This document shows positions 34,890-44,725 of a DNA stretch of 53,365 nt, piece by piece (within the stretch, counting starts at the first letter, position 1; each line of letters begins with the position of its first letter). The stretch comes from CAYJFG01 sp964369405 (GTDB lineage Bacteria > Bacillota > Clostridia > Oscillospirales > Acutalibacteraceae). Position numbers and translations under genes: made by a program. Under the pieces are notes generated by a model. That model saw nothing but the letters and a program-made list of their open reading frames with translations, was not told the origin of the DNA and made no database searches. The stretch is taken from NCBI GenBank assembly GCA_964369405.1, contig CAYJGB010000012.1, forward strand, positions 1 through 53,365, in the 5' to 3' direction.

Positions 34890-35744
34890 TTATACTATGC
34901 CATTTTGTATTTTAGCTGCCATTAATGTATTCTTCATAAGCATTGCTATTGTCATAGGTCCTACTCCACCTGGTACTGGTGTTATATATGACGCCTTACT
35001 AAACACGTCGTCATAATCTACATCTCCACAAAGTTTTCCGTTTTCATCTCTGTTCATACCTACGTCTATAACTACTGCTCCGTCTTTTACCATATCAGCT
35101 TTTACAAACTTAGCTATCCCTACTGCCGCTACTAATATATCTGCTCTGCTACATACTTCATTTAAGTTTTTTGTTCTGCTATGACATATTGTAACTGTTC
35201 CGTTTTGATGTAATAATAACATACCCATTGGTTTACCTACAATGTTACTTCTACCAATAACTACGCAATCTTTTCCGTTTATATCAATGTTTTCACTTTT
35301 TAATAGTTCCATTACACCTGCTGGTGTGCATGGTAAAAAATCATAATCGCCAATCATAATTTTACCTACGTTTGATGCATGAAATGCATCTACATCTTTT
35401 TTAGGGTCAATCGCCTCAATTATTTCTTTTTCATCTAAATGTTTAGGAAGTGGTAATTGAACAAGTATACCATTTATATCCTTTTTATTATTAAGTGTAT
35501 TAACAAGCTCCATTAACTCCTCTTGAGTAGTTTGTGCTGGTAGTGCATATTCTTCAGAGTAAAATCCTACTAACTCACACGCTTTCTTTTTGTTGTTTAC
35601 ATATACTCTTGATGCACTATCATCGCCTACAATCACAACTGCAAGCCCTGGTGTAACACCTTTTTCTTTTAATGTTACTGTTTCTTTAGCAACTTCCTCT
35701 TTAACACTAGCTGATACAATTTTACCATCAATTATCTTTGCCAT
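34890..35744 (-). CDS. folD: Bifunctional methylene-THF dehydrogenase/cyclohydrolase FolD
   Basis: Interconverts 5,10-methylene- and 10-formyl-tetrahydrofolate; the latter is the one-carbon donor for PurN and the AICAR transformylase encoded further along this window. Motifs: SRVYVNNKKKACE with the catalytic Lys, GILVQLPLPKHLDE, CTPAGVMELL, VVIGRSNIVGKPMGMLLL and VTPVPGGVGPMTIAMLM-type C-terminus (ITPVPGGVGPMT). The frame runs from 35771 over the lgt stop, but ATG 35744 has AAAGGA upstream and the usual start AKIIDGK. Confidence 0.97.
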   Translation of the reverse strand: MAKIIDGKIVSASVKEEVAKETVTLKEKGVTPGLAVVIVGDDSASRVYVNNKKKACELVGFYSEEYALPAQTTQEELMELVNTLNNKKDINGILVQLPLPKHLDEKEIIEAIDPKKDVDAFHASNVGKIMIGDYDFLPCTPAGVMELLKSENIDINGKDCVVIGRSNIVGKPMGMLLLHQNGTVTICHSRTKNLNEVCSRADILVAAVGIAKFVKADMVKDGAVVIDVGMNRDENGKLCGDVDYDDVFSKASYITPVPGGVGPMTIAMLMKNTLMAAKIQNGIV

Positions 35745-35767
35745 AATATTCAAATCCTTTCTAAAAA

Positions 35768-36604
35768 TCACTTGCTTTGTCTTTTTATTCTATTTATTGG
35801 AACTGCCATTTTATCACGTTTTTTAATATGGTTTATTATTAATATTACTAAAGCTACTATTACTAGTAATATAGATAACACTTGTGAAACTCTTAAATTA
35901 AAGAACGGTGTATAAAGGCTATCTGTTCTAAGTCCTTCTACAATAGCACGTTCTGTGCCATACCAAACTAAATATAGTAAAAATATTTGTCCGTCATACT
36001 TTTGAAATTTCTTACTAAAAATATGTAAAACTACAAATCCTAACAGACAAGCTATAGACTCATATAAAAAGCATGGGTGAACTGCAACATTATTTGTGTT
36101 TTCGCTAACCATACCCCATGGTAAATCGGTAGGAGTACCGAATGCTTCTTGGTTCATAAAGTTACCCCATCTACCAATACCTTGTCCAATAAAAAAGCCT
36201 AATGCAGCTAAATCGAGCAATCCAAAAATATTAAGTTTTGCTTTTTTTGCTACAAAAAGACCACCTAAAAGACCACCGATAAGCCCACCATATATCGCTA
36301 AGCCACCTTCATTTATCTTGAAAATACTTAGCAAATCTTGACTATATTGCTCCCATTCAAAAGCAACATAGTAAAGTCTTGCACCTATAACAGCCGTAAT
36401 TACACCGACTAAAACACAATCAATTAATTTATCTCTTTTAATATCGTATCTTTTACAGTTAAATATGGCATATATAACTGCTAAAGTTAAACCAACAGCA
36501 ATTATAACACCGTACCAAGAAATAGTAATTGGCCCTAGCTTCATTAAAACTGGGTCAATCACTAAGTCATTAATCCCAAGCCCTGGGAATGAAACGTGAT
36601 ACAT
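35768..36604 (-). CDS. lgt: Prolipoprotein diacylglyceryl transferase Lgt
   Basis: Adds diacylglycerol to the lipobox cysteine of prelipoproteins. A polytopic membrane protein (about seven segments) with the signatures ISWYGVIIAVG, GGLAIYGGLIGGLLGG, GQGIGRWGNFMNQEAFG and HPCFLYES, and the catalytic-region Arg in GTERAIVEGLRTDSLY. Length 278 is typical. It lies 29 bp after yfmH, in one operon with the two M16 genes and folD. Confidence 0.97.
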   Translation of the reverse strand: MYHVSFPGLGINDLVIDPVLMKLGPITISWYGVIIAVGLTLAVIYAIFNCKRYDIKRDKLIDCVLVGVITAVIGARLYYVAFEWEQYSQDLLSIFKINEGGLAIYGGLIGGLLGGLFVAKKAKLNIFGLLDLAALGFFIGQGIGRWGNFMNQEAFGTPTDLPWGMVSENTNNVAVHPCFLYESIACLLGFVVLHIFSKKFQKYDGQIFLLYLVWYGTERAIVEGLRTDSLYTPFFNLRVSQVLSILLVIVALVILIINHIKKRDKMAVPINRIKRQSK

Positions 36605-36633
36605 AAACTATACCTCCATACATCTACTTAAAA

Positions 36634-37902
36634 TCAAGCTTTAATTACAGACAATGCACAATTATCTACATTAAATTGCTCAGTTAATCTAAGATTTAAA
36701 TCTTCTAATGTTGCATTTTCAACTTCTGTAATATAAGAGTATATTTCTTTGTTTGAAAAATGAAATTCAGTTAACATATTTGCAACTGAGCTAGTTGAGT
36801 CTAAAGCTGAAATAGATATACCATATACAGCTTTTTTAGCAATATTAAAATCTTCTAAAGTGATACCTGAAAGTTTAATATTTGTAATATATTCTTTAAT
36901 TATTTTAGAAACTTCTTTAGGATTTCTTGATTCTCCACTAAATATAGTTGCTCTATATTCTGGGCCTTCTAAATACTCATAAGAAAAAGTTGTGTTAATC
37001 AATTCTTTATCTATTAGATTATTATATAACGTCGAACTATTAGATGCTATTGCAAATAACAAAATATCTGTTAACGCCATTTCTTTTGCTGTAGTTCTAC
37101 CTTTTTCTGGATTTTCTTTAAACCCTAATTGGAATAACGGCACTGCAACTGGAAATTGTTGCTCAATATAATCTTTAACAATGTTTTGAGGTTCTTCCGG
37201 ATATAATGTACTAACAGTTTGTTTTTTCTCATCTTTTAAATTGTTGTTTGCAATTTCTAAAACTTCTTGTGGAGTTACATTACCACTTACACATAGCACC
37301 ATATTATTTAAATTATAAAAACTGTTATAGCACTCATATAATTTCTCTGCTGTAATTTGAGAAATACTTTCTACAGTACCTGCTATGTCAATCTTTACTG
37401 GGTGGTTATGATATAAACACTCAAGCAAGTTAAACATTACTCTCCATTCTGGAGCATCATCATACATTTTTATTTCTTGAGCAATTATTCCTTGTTCTTT
37501 ATCTACAGTTTCTTTTGTAAAATATGGCTGTTGTACAAAGTTTAAAAGTATTTCAAAAGACTCTTTAAAATTTTCTGTGCATGAAAACAAATAACAAGTT
37601 TTTTCAAATGATGTATATGCATTAGCACTTGCTCCTGTCTTAGCATATTTAGTAAATGCATCGCCGTCTTCATTTTCAAACATTTTATGCTCTAAAAAAT
37701 GAGCTGTTCCATCTGGCACACATATAGTTTCATTACCATCAACACTAAAATTAGTATTAACTGAACCATAATTTGTTCCAAAAATTGCATAAGTTGAATT
37801 ATATCCTACTTTGGGATTCACATAAATTGTAAGCCCACTACTATGAACTGTTTTATAATAACTCTCGCCTAATTTTTCATTTTTAATTTCTTCAAATATC
37901 AT
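36634..37902 (-). CDS. yfmH: M16 family zinc peptidase YfmH
   Basis: The catalytic partner of a two-protein M16 pair. The inverted zinc motif HFLEH is at H68-H72 (GTAHFLEHKMFE), and the downstream Glu region (EQGIIAQEIKMYDD) is present. The pair is annotated in B. subtilis relatives (ymfF/ymfH) as associated with the 5-aminopentanol modification of elongation factor P; EF-P itself is not in this window. Length 422 is normal. It lies 16 bp after its inactive partner. Confidence 0.9.
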   Translation of the reverse strand: MIFEEIKNEKLGESYYKTVHSSGLTIYVNPKVGYNSTYAIFGTNYGSVNTNFSVDGNETICVPDGTAHFLEHKMFENEDGDAFTKYAKTGASANAYTSFEKTCYLFSCTENFKESFEILLNFVQQPYFTKETVDKEQGIIAQEIKMYDDAPEWRVMFNLLECLYHNHPVKIDIAGTVESISQITAEKLYECYNSFYNLNNMVLCVSGNVTPQEVLEIANNNLKDEKKQTVSTLYPEEPQNIVKDYIEQQFPVAVPLFQLGFKENPEKGRTTAKEMALTDILLFAIASNSSTLYNNLIDKELINTTFSYEYLEGPEYRATIFSGESRNPKEVSKIIKEYITNIKLSGITLEDFNIAKKAVYGISISALDSTSSVANMLTEFHFSNKEIYSYITEVENATLEDLNLRLTEQFNVDNCALSVIKA

Positions 37903-37918
37903 TAGAATTCACCTCTCC

Positions 37919-39187
37919 TTATTGTGATGTTAGTACATATATTGTATCTAATTTTATTTTATTAGCTACTTTGATAATCTCTTCTTTAGTGACTGCATTT
38001 ATCTCTTGTGCTACTTCTTGAGTAGTTTTTAATTCGCCGTTTAACAATCTACCAGAGTACCACGCCTCTATCCCGTGAATAGAGTCAGTAGCTGTTGTAT
38101 AACTATTAACCATACTAAGTTTAGTTGAATTAATTTCAAAGTCTGTTAACTCACCATTTTTAAGTAAATCTATTTGATTTAATATCTCTTTTTTAGCTTT
38201 TTCTATATTTTCGTTTTCTACACCACTATCAACAATAATTAAACCTTTTTCAACATCTGGTCTAGCAGCACAGTAATAACATAAAGAATGTTTTTCTCTA
38301 ACATTTACAAAAAACTTTGATTGAGGTGTACCACCAAGTATAGCAACCATAAGCCTAAATGCAGGAACTTCCGTTTTGTCTAAATTTGAAACTCCACTTC
38401 TAAAGCCCATTACTAGTTTTGATTGTGCTATATCCATTTTTTCCTCAATATTTTTAACTTCTTCTACTTCTGTAATAACATTAGTGACAACATTATTAAC
38501 TTCTCTATCTATATTATTGAATGCATTTTTAAAAATTTCAATCGCTTCATCTGGTTTTGACGAACCTACCATTAATATTTCAACTTTTGATATTTTTAAC
38601 ATTGTTTTCCATGCATTAACAATATCAGAATTTACAAGCTTGTTTACTTCTTCTTTTGTTCCATAGCTTCTATTGCCAAACACTTCTTCACTGCACATTT
38701 CTTCAATCATTCTTTGAATAGCATATACACGTTTATCATTATAATCAGCATCAATTGTATCTATTAACTGTCTTTTTTCTTGTTCAAAGTCAACTTTGTT
38801 AAATTGCCCATCTATAAAGTTTGGATTAAATATCAATTCACATAACAGCTGTGAAAGTTTACTCGAAACAATTTCATTATCTATACTATACTTATCATCT
38901 AATCCATTTACTGAAATTGTTAATACTAGTTTATCTCCATGTTTCATTGCATCAGTAAATACAGTTGCACCGTAAAGCATATTTAAATGTGTATTCAAAC
39001 TCTTAAAGTTAGGATATTTAGCACAACTTCTTGATAAAACCTCCACTAACAAAGAATTTGCACTTGCTGTTTCTTTAGATAATGGTAAAATAAAATTTGC
39101 ACAAATTTTACTGTTTTTAAATCTATCATCTTTTATATAGTTAAAGGAAACACCTGTAGCTATATCAGTTCTATTAATTAAATTCAT
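37919..39187 (-). CDS. yfmF: M16-like inactive partner YfmF
   Basis: Same fold and length (422) as its neighbour, but the zinc motif is missing: the equivalent helix reads NSLLVEVLSRSC with no HxxEH. The conserved M16 C-terminal substrate-binding pieces remain (FFVNVREKHSLCYYCAARPDVEKG and GLIIVDSG). It presumably dimerises with YfmH as in other M16B pairs. It is the first gene of the yfmF-yfmH-lgt-folD operon. Confidence 0.88.
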   Translation of the reverse strand: MNLINRTDIATGVSFNYIKDDRFKNSKICANFILPLSKETASANSLLVEVLSRSCAKYPNFKSLNTHLNMLYGATVFTDAMKHGDKLVLTISVNGLDDKYSIDNEIVSSKLSQLLCELIFNPNFIDGQFNKVDFEQEKRQLIDTIDADYNDKRVYAIQRMIEEMCSEEVFGNRSYGTKEEVNKLVNSDIVNAWKTMLKISKVEILMVGSSKPDEAIEIFKNAFNNIDREVNNVVTNVITEVEEVKNIEEKMDIAQSKLVMGFRSGVSNLDKTEVPAFRLMVAILGGTPQSKFFVNVREKHSLCYYCAARPDVEKGLIIVDSGVENENIEKAKKEILNQIDLLKNGELTDFEINSTKLSMVNSYTTATDSIHGIEAWYSGRLLNGELKTTQEVAQEINAVTKEEIIKVANKIKLDTIYVLTSQ

Positions 39188-39220
39188 AATTATAAATCCT
39201 TTCCAAAATTAATTTAGTTT

Positions 39221-39249
39221 ATTATAACATATTATTTACCATATTTAAA
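39221..39249 (-). promoter_or_regulatory. Promoter of the yfmF-yfmH-lgt-folD operon
   Basis: On the minus strand TTTAAA, 17 bp, TATAAT with an extended TGT before the -10; 34 bp upstream of the yfmF ATG. Confidence 0.6.
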
Positions 39250-39319
39250 GAATTAAAAGTAAAAAACAATTTATAAATTAAAGTTAACACTTAATTCATA
39301 AAAGTTTAATAAAATTCAG

Positions 39320-39348
39320 TTTACTTATTAAATTAATTATGTTACAAT
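39320..39348 (+). promoter_or_regulatory. Promoter of the beta-helix surface protein gene
   Basis: TTTACT, 17 bp, TACAAT with an extended TGT before the -10. The predicted leader is about 65 nt, ending in AAAAGGAG before the ATG at 39421. Confidence 0.65.
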
Positions 39349-39420
39349 ATGTGTGTTTATATTGAGTAGTTTTGTAAAACCTCAAAATAATACAAAACAG
39401 GATTTTAAAAGGAGAATTTT

Positions 39421-42400
39421 ATGAAAAATACAAAGAAGAAACTGGTATCTTTAATTCTTGCATCACTATTGGTAGTTACTATTCTACCAACAAGCATTAA
39501 TGCACAAGAATTAACAACATTACCAGAACAAGAAACACAAACAATAGAACCAACTACTGCCCTAGAAGAACCAACTACGGCAGAGGAACCGACAATTATA
39601 GAAGATGATACTCAGCCTGTTACACAGCTTGCTACGGAAACTGCCACAGTAACAAAAGAAGCTGAAAGTCAAATTCTTAATAACACAATCGGTACAGCTT
39701 TTGAAATTGACGGGCTAATAATAACAACTGAAAATCATGAAGCTTATGATAGAAATGTTGATGAAAATGCAATAGTTGTTACTGGTTCAGACCAAATTAT
39801 ATTTACTAATGCAAAAAGTGGTACTGAAATTGATACAAAAATTGTAATTGATAGTGGCGTTACTGCTAATATCACTTTAGCTGGTGTTAATATAAATGTA
39901 GATGACGATAACGATAACATAGCTTTAGAAATAAGAAATAATGCTACACTAAACTTATTTTTACCTGAAGCTTCATCAAGTACTCTTAGAAGCGGAAATC
40001 ATAAAGCCGGGTTACAAGTTAATTCAGGGGCAACACTAAACATTATTGATTCAAGTCTTGGTAAATTAACAGCTATCAGCAGTAATGACGGTGCTGGTAT
40101 TGGTAGTGCAAAAGATGAAAACCCTGGTAATATCAACATTTATGGTGGCAATATAATTGCTATTAGTGAAGATGACGGTGCTGGTATTGGCGGTGGTATG
40201 AACGGCGATAGTGGTAACATAAACATATATGGTGGTACTGTTAACGCTACAAGTAATACTGACGGTGCTGGTATTGGTGGTGGTGACTCTGGTAACGGAA
40301 AAAACATAACAATACATGGTGGTACAGTTACTGCTACAAGTAAAGACGGTGGTGCTGGTATTGGTGCTGGTGTTCAAGCAAACAGTGGATACATATACAT
40401 AAAAGGTGGTAACGTTACAGCACGTGCAGAAAAACATGGTGCTGGTATTGGTAGTGGCGATACTGGTGGATTTATAGGTTTTGGCGAAGATGGTGGTATT
40501 TGCGAATATGTAGAGATTTCTGGTAGTACAACAGTAGTTAATGCTTCTAGTGGTGGTGACGGAGCTGGTATTGGTAGTTCTTTTGATGGTAAATCAAACA
40601 CAATAGTAATTAACGACGGAAATGTAACTGCTAGTTCAGAAGGTGATGGTGCTGGTATTGGTAGTGGTGCACGTTCTTCACTCTATAATTTAACAATTAA
40701 TGGTGGTACAATAAACGCAAATGGTGGTTCAAATGCTGCCGCAATCGGTACTGGTGCATTTTATGAAGACATCCACGAAGACGAAGACCATTACTATGCT
40801 TATGCACATATACATATTAATGGTGGCGATATAACTGCAAACGGTGGTTCAGAAGGTTGTGGTATAGGTGGAGGTTCTCAAACAAATACTGATACAACCA
40901 TAGATATTACAGGAGGCAATATAAAAGCATACGGTGGCACTGGTCGTACCGAATCAGGCGCAGGAATTGGTGGTTCTTCACAATCTGGTGAAGTTACTAT
41001 AAATATATCTGGTGGTAATATTTATGCAAAAGGTGGCGATAATGCAACTGGCATAGGACATGGTACAAAAGACTGTGTTTGGTATGATATATTTATAACT
41101 GGTGGTTATGTTGAGGCTGTTGGAACAGGAGAAGCTTCTGGTATTGGTCGTAATTATGATAAGGGAATATTTTCTGATTATAAAGATACATATATAACAA
41201 TCAGTGGTGGTATTGTTAAAGCAACTCCAGGTTCTTCTAATGCAAAAGGTATTTCTGGTTTAGACGGTGGTCCAAGTCCAGAAGAAGACACATTTACCAC
41301 TGGCGATAATGGACATGCGGTTATATATACAACTAGTATTGCAGATGTTAGTGAAGAAAATAAATTATCTGGTATATTCTTCTTAGGAGAAAACTCAACT
41401 AGTGGTGAAATATATGGCACACCAAAAATGACAGAAGATTATACTTTAAAATCAAATGAAACATTAACATTTAACGAAGGTGATATACTTTCTTTTGATA
41501 ACGGCACTACTTTTACAGTTGAAAAACCTGCTGATAATTCTGTTCAATACTCAGTTATTGGAACAGGTATTATTAGTGTAGATGGTACATTAGATGAAAC
41601 TATTGTAGGTAGAGGATATATTTCTTCTACTATTTTACTTAACGAAATGAAAGAACCTTCAGGCGGTTTTAGTATAAATCAAGAACCAATCATTATTCAA
41701 CAGTCACCACTTCATACTGACAAAAATGTTATGTATTACAATGGTACTACTTATGAATTTTATTCTGATACTATTGTTGATATTAATGGGACTGGAGAAA
41801 TCACAAGTAATAACATAACCATCGAAGAAGGTGTTAGTGCTAGAATAATATTATTCAATGTGCATATAGATACCTCTAACACAAAAGATAAAGCAGCTAT
41901 CGAATTAGAATCTAATGCAACTTTAGATTTAAGTGTATTTAATAATAATATTGTAACAAGTGGTGAAAACAAAGCTGGTGTTAACCTTAACACAGGCTGT
42001 ACTTTAACTATATCTGAATATAACAGTACCGGTAGATTAGAGGCTACTGGTGGCACTAATGGTGCTGGTATTGGTGGTGGAAACAACATAGTATCACCTA
42101 AAATCATCATCAATAGTGGTACAATAAAAGCTACTGGTGGCGACAACGGTGCAGGTATTGGTAGTGGTAATGGTGATACTGACTCAACAAGTGATTATGG
42201 TGGTACTGACCCAACAATAGATATTAATGGTGGAGAAATAACTGCTATAGGTAAATTAAACGGTGCTGGTATCGGTAGTGGATATAACGGTGGTGGTGGT
42301 AATATAACCATTGGTGATAAAGCTATTGTAAATGCTACAGCAGACAATGGCGCTGCCATTGGAACTGGTGCAAATGAATCCACATTTAACAGCTCTAAAG

Positions 42401-44022
42401 CACAACAAATAGAAATAACCGATTATGCTAAAGTAACTGCTAACTCTATAACAGGTAGTGGAATAGGTGGAGGATATAACGAATCAAGTGGTACAATTAT
42501 AATTTCTGGTGACTCTGAAGTTACTGCTAGTAGCCAACGTGAAAGTGCTGGTATCGGTAGTGGGGCTAATAACGATGCTATATTTATTGATATAAAAGGC
42601 AACGCAATTGTTACCGCAAATGGTGGTGAATTTGCAGCAAGTATTGGCAGTGGTATTTATGGTAAATGTATTGGAATAAGTATTAGTGATAATGCTTCTG
42701 TTACTGCAATAGGTAATTATGACAAAACAAATTCAGACTCATATACTGGTGCTGGTATTGGGTGTAGTTATTATGGTACCAATTATGATGGTACTAACAT
42801 TGCTGCTACAGCTATAGCTATAGGTATAGATACTACTGTAATTGCAACTAGTAACAATACAGTAAAGCCAGCTATAGATGTAATACATGGTGTAATTTCA
42901 AAACCAAATGATAGCACTGAGCTAGCAAATGTAATACAACTAAACTACACTAGTTTAATTCCTGCCAATACTGAAAATGCTGTATCAGTAAATTCAATTA
43001 TTGCTCAACATTATTCATTAGATACTGCATATCAATCTCTTGCTTTCACAGGATTAGACAAAGGTAAAAAATATAATTTATATACTAATCATAGAGTTCA
43101 AGAATGGGAAAAAACTGGTATTCTACAAAACACTTCTTCAATATATTTTACTATTGAAGAAGGATTAAACACTTATAACAACGTACATAATTATGACGAT
43201 AGAGAACAATATACTGTAGCGTTTGTAGACAAAGTTACAAGAAAAGTTATATCTATAGAATATGTATCATATGGAGAAGATGCACATTCTCCACATTTAC
43301 CAATATTCAGAGAATACGAATATCTTCCAAACTTTGAAGAAACCGAGCTTACAAATATAACTTCTCATAAAGTTTTCACTTATGAACAAACACTTAAAAC
43401 ATTTGATGTTACAGCAGATATTTCTTCAAATGTAAAAATAACTTATCAAAACTCATCAACCGAGAACACTGTATTTAATTACGGAGAAATTGCAAAAGCA
43501 ACATATACTGGTACAGGTACTGTTATAGGTTGGGAAATTAATGGTGAATTAGTTTCTGTTACAAATAGCAATGTATATGCATTTTATGTTGACGCAGATT
43601 GCATAGTTACACCTGTACTAGATGATTCTGGTCAAACAATAATGCCAAATGTGAGTATAAATGGAGTAAATGTACAAGTAAAAACCGACTCAACTGCTAA
43701 AATATATTATTCAATATTTGCAACAGGATATAATCCTGAAACAGTCCAATATGGAGTTGTACGTTCTACTAATGAAAGCGACTTAATTCAGAACATTTCA
43801 GCAGAAAGGCTACTTGCTAATGATTTCTTTACTTTTACAGGAGAAAACCTTCAACTTCATTCTCCTATGGAAGTAATGAATTCAGATGGTAGATATAATT
43901 ACGTTGCAGTTGTACCTACTGACACTGACAAAACATTATATACACAAGCATGGATTCAAGTTGGACAATATGTATATTATTCTGATATTGTAGCACAAAC
44001 ACCATCTTCATATGTTCAATAA
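39421..44022 (+). CDS. Giant secreted repeat protein with two beta-helix-like modules
   Basis: 1533 residues. A signal peptide (KKK, then LVSLILASLLVVTILP, cleavage near INA) precedes a Thr/Glu/Pro-rich linker (to about residue 85). Two modules then repeat the same plan. Each begins with a capping block (about 95-220: IVIDSGVTANITLAGVNI, ATLNLFLP, GLQVNSGATLNII; about 770-875: ITIEEGVSARIILFNVHI, ATLDLSVF, GVNLNTGCTLTIS). A run of about 12 and about 8 Gly-rich repeats of 25-35 residues follows, consensus GAGIGxG...(G)xIxIxGGxVxA. This resembles right-handed beta-helix carbohydrate-binding or adhesin proteins. A non-repetitive C-terminal part of about 350 residues has beta-sandwich-like stretches. 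No LPXTG, SLH, dockerin or membrane anchor is seen, so it is probably released or non-covalently bound. The ligand is unknown. Confidence 0.8.
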   Translation: MKNTKKKLVSLILASLLVVTILPTSINAQELTTLPEQETQTIEPTTALEEPTTAEEPTIIEDDTQPVTQLATETATVTKEAESQILNNTIGTAFEIDGLIITTENHEAYDRNVDENAIVVTGSDQIIFTNAKSGTEIDTKIVIDSGVTANITLAGVNINVDDDNDNIALEIRNNATLNLFLPEASSSTLRSGNHKAGLQVNSGATLNIIDSSLGKLTAISSNDGAGIGSAKDENPGNINIYGGNIIAISEDDGAGIGGGMNGDSGNINIYGGTVNATSNTDGAGIGGGDSGNGKNITIHGGTVTATSKDGGAGIGAGVQANSGYIYIKGGNVTARAEKHGAGIGSGDTGGFIGFGEDGGICEYVEISGSTTVVNASSGGDGAGIGSSFDGKSNTIVINDGNVTASSEGDGAGIGSGARSSLYNLTINGGTINANGGSNAAAIGTGAFYEDIHEDEDHYYAYAHIHINGGDITANGGSEGCGIGGGSQTNTDTTIDITGGNIKAYGGTGRTESGAGIGGSSQSGEVTINISGGNIYAKGGDNATGIGHGTKDCVWYDIFITGGYVEAVGTGEASGIGRNYDKGIFSDYKDTYITISGGIVKATPGSSNAKGISGLDGGPSPEEDTFTTGDNGHAVIYTTSIADVSEENKLSGIFFLGENSTSGEIYGTPKMTEDYTLKSNETLTFNEGDILSFDNGTTFTVEKPADNSVQYSVIGTGIISVDGTLDETIVGRGYISSTILLNEMKEPSGGFSINQEPIIIQQSPLHTDKNVMYYNGTTYEFYSDTIVDINGTGEITSNNITIEEGVSARIILFNVHIDTSNTKDKAAIELESNATLDLSVFNNNIVTSGENKAGVNLNTGCTLTISEYNSTGRLEATGGTNGAGIGGGNNIVSPKIIINSGTIKATGGDNGAGIGSGNGDTDSTSDYGGTDPTIDINGGEITAIGKLNGAGIGSGYNGGGGNITIGDKAIVNATADNGAAIGTGANESTFNSSKAQQIEITDYAKVTANSITGSGIGGGYNESSGTIIISGDSEVTASSQRESAGIGSGANNDAIFIDIKGNAIVTANGGEFAASIGSGIYGKCIGISISDNASVTAIGNYDKTNSDSYTGAGIGCSYYGTNYDGTNIAATAIAIGIDTTVIATSNNTVKPAIDVIHGVISKPNDSTELANVIQLNYTSLIPANTENAVSVNSIIAQHYSLDTAYQSLAFTGLDKGKKYNLYTNHRVQEWEKTGILQNTSSIYFTIEEGLNTYNNVHNYDDREQYTVAFVDKVTRKVISIEYVSYGEDAHSPHLPIFREYEYLPNFEETELTNITSHKVFTYEQTLKTFDVTADISSNVKITYQNSSTENTVFNYGEIAKATYTGTGTVIGWEINGELVSVTNSNVYAFYVDADCIVTPVLDDSGQTIMPNVSINGVNVQVKTDSTAKIYYSIFATGYNPETVQYGVVRSTNESDLIQNISAERLLANDFFTFTGENLQLHSPMEVMNSDGRYNYVAVVPTDTDKTLYTQAWIQVGQYVYYSDIVAQTPSSYVQ
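40090..41150 (+). repeat. First coding repeat array (about 12 GAGIG-type units)
   Basis: In-frame repeats built on GGTGCTGGTATTGGT-like DNA, encoding GAGIG followed by a variable loop and a strand ending GG-x-V/I-x-A. Units vary from about 25 to 40 residues. The last units are degenerate (ATGIGHG, ASGIGRN). Confidence 0.85.
42055..42780 (+). repeat. Second coding repeat array (about 8 GAGIG-type units)
   Basis: The same repeat type as the first array, separated from it by about 300 residues and preceded by its own capping block, which indicates an internal duplication of the whole module. Confidence 0.8.
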
Positions 44023-44057
44023 AAATCGACATTATTAAATAAAAAAATATATAAATC

Positions 44058-44097
44058 AAACCGTCTAATTCAAAGTAAGATTTGAACTAGACGGTTT
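44058..44097. terminator. Strong rho-independent terminator
   Basis: AAACCGTCTA-a-TTCAAA pairs with TTTGAA-c-TAGACGGTTT over a 6-nt loop, followed by T's. It lies between the surface protein stop and the convergent gene stop at 44121. Confidence 0.88.
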
Positions 44098-44120
44098 TTA
44101 ATTTAATTATATTAATATTT

Positions 44121-44618
44121 TTACATAAATCCAGTATTTGAGTTTTTTTCACCCTCTAAAATACAATCTATAGTAAGAACTAATGCTACAAAAAATTGAC
44201 TGCGTGACTCTTCAAATATCTCTAAAGAATACACATCACCCCATGTTAACCACTCCTTAGATACTTTACCTAAAACTCTTCCATTACAGATAATAGAATA
44301 TTCGTGGTCCCAAAAGTCACCTACTATTTCAAAATTACCATATGAACTTTCTACAGATATATTCTTTTTAAAAAATGTAAACTCTTGTTTTATAGTTGCA
44401 AGTAAATTATTATCTGTGTACAAGTAAAATGTTGGCATAAATGACATAACTTTTTGTTGTATGTATATTAGTTCTCTGTTATTAGTATCACATAAATGTA
44501 TCTTATTTCCCATTGTAAAAACTTCTCCCCAAGCATTAAAAACAGGATTTTGTTCAACATCATAGATTTGATATTTATCACCAAATGAAAAAATATGTTG
44601 CTTAATATATAAATTCAT
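44121..44618 (-). CDS. LURP-one-related (YxjI-like) protein
   Basis: 165 residues with the twelve-stranded tubby-like pattern of the LURP-one/DUF567 family: LYIKQHIFSFGDKYQIYD, VFNAWGEVFTMGNKIHL, ELIYIQQKVMSFMPTFYLY, and NGRVLGKVSKEWLTWGDVYSLEI. These proteins are cytosolic and of unknown function in bacteria, with a possible lipid-binding or scramblase-like fold. GGAGG lies about 7 nt before the ATG. It is a single gene, convergent with the surface protein and separated from purD by a terminator. Confidence 0.85.
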   Translation of the reverse strand: MNLYIKQHIFSFGDKYQIYDVEQNPVFNAWGEVFTMGNKIHLCDTNNRELIYIQQKVMSFMPTFYLYTDNNLLATIKQEFTFFKKNISVESSYGNFEIVGDFWDHEYSIICNGRVLGKVSKEWLTWGDVYSLEIFEESRSQFFVALVLTIDCILEGEKNSNTGFM

Positions 44619-44664
44619 AATATTCCTCCAATATAATTTAAAATATGTTAAAATTACAATAAAA

Positions 44665-44692
44665 CTGAGGACACAGTGACCTGTGTCCTCAG
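44665..44692 (-). terminator. Rho-independent terminator of the purine operon
   Basis: CTGAGGACACAG pairs perfectly over 12 bp with CTGTGTCCTCAG across a 4-nt loop. On the minus strand it is followed by TTTTATTG, 33 bp after the purD stop. Confidence 0.88.
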
Positions 44693-44725
44693 ACTGTCAA
44701 AAATTACACAATCACAAAATAGAAA

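Noticed and set aside
34828..35016. Plus-strand ORF of 62 codons overlapping the end of folD
   Set aside because: It lies mostly antisense to a clear folD coding region and has no ribosome site.
40066..42383. Several long open frames on the minus strand across the large surface protein gene, some Cys/Thr- or Pro-rich
   Set aside because: They mirror the Gly-rich GGT/GGTG coding repeats of the plus strand, lack ribosome sites and change composition with the repeat. They are shadows.
40090..42780. Regular repeats that could suggest a CRISPR array
   Set aside because: The repeats are in frame, of unequal length, diverged and protein-coding; no constant repeat with unique spacers and no cas genes.
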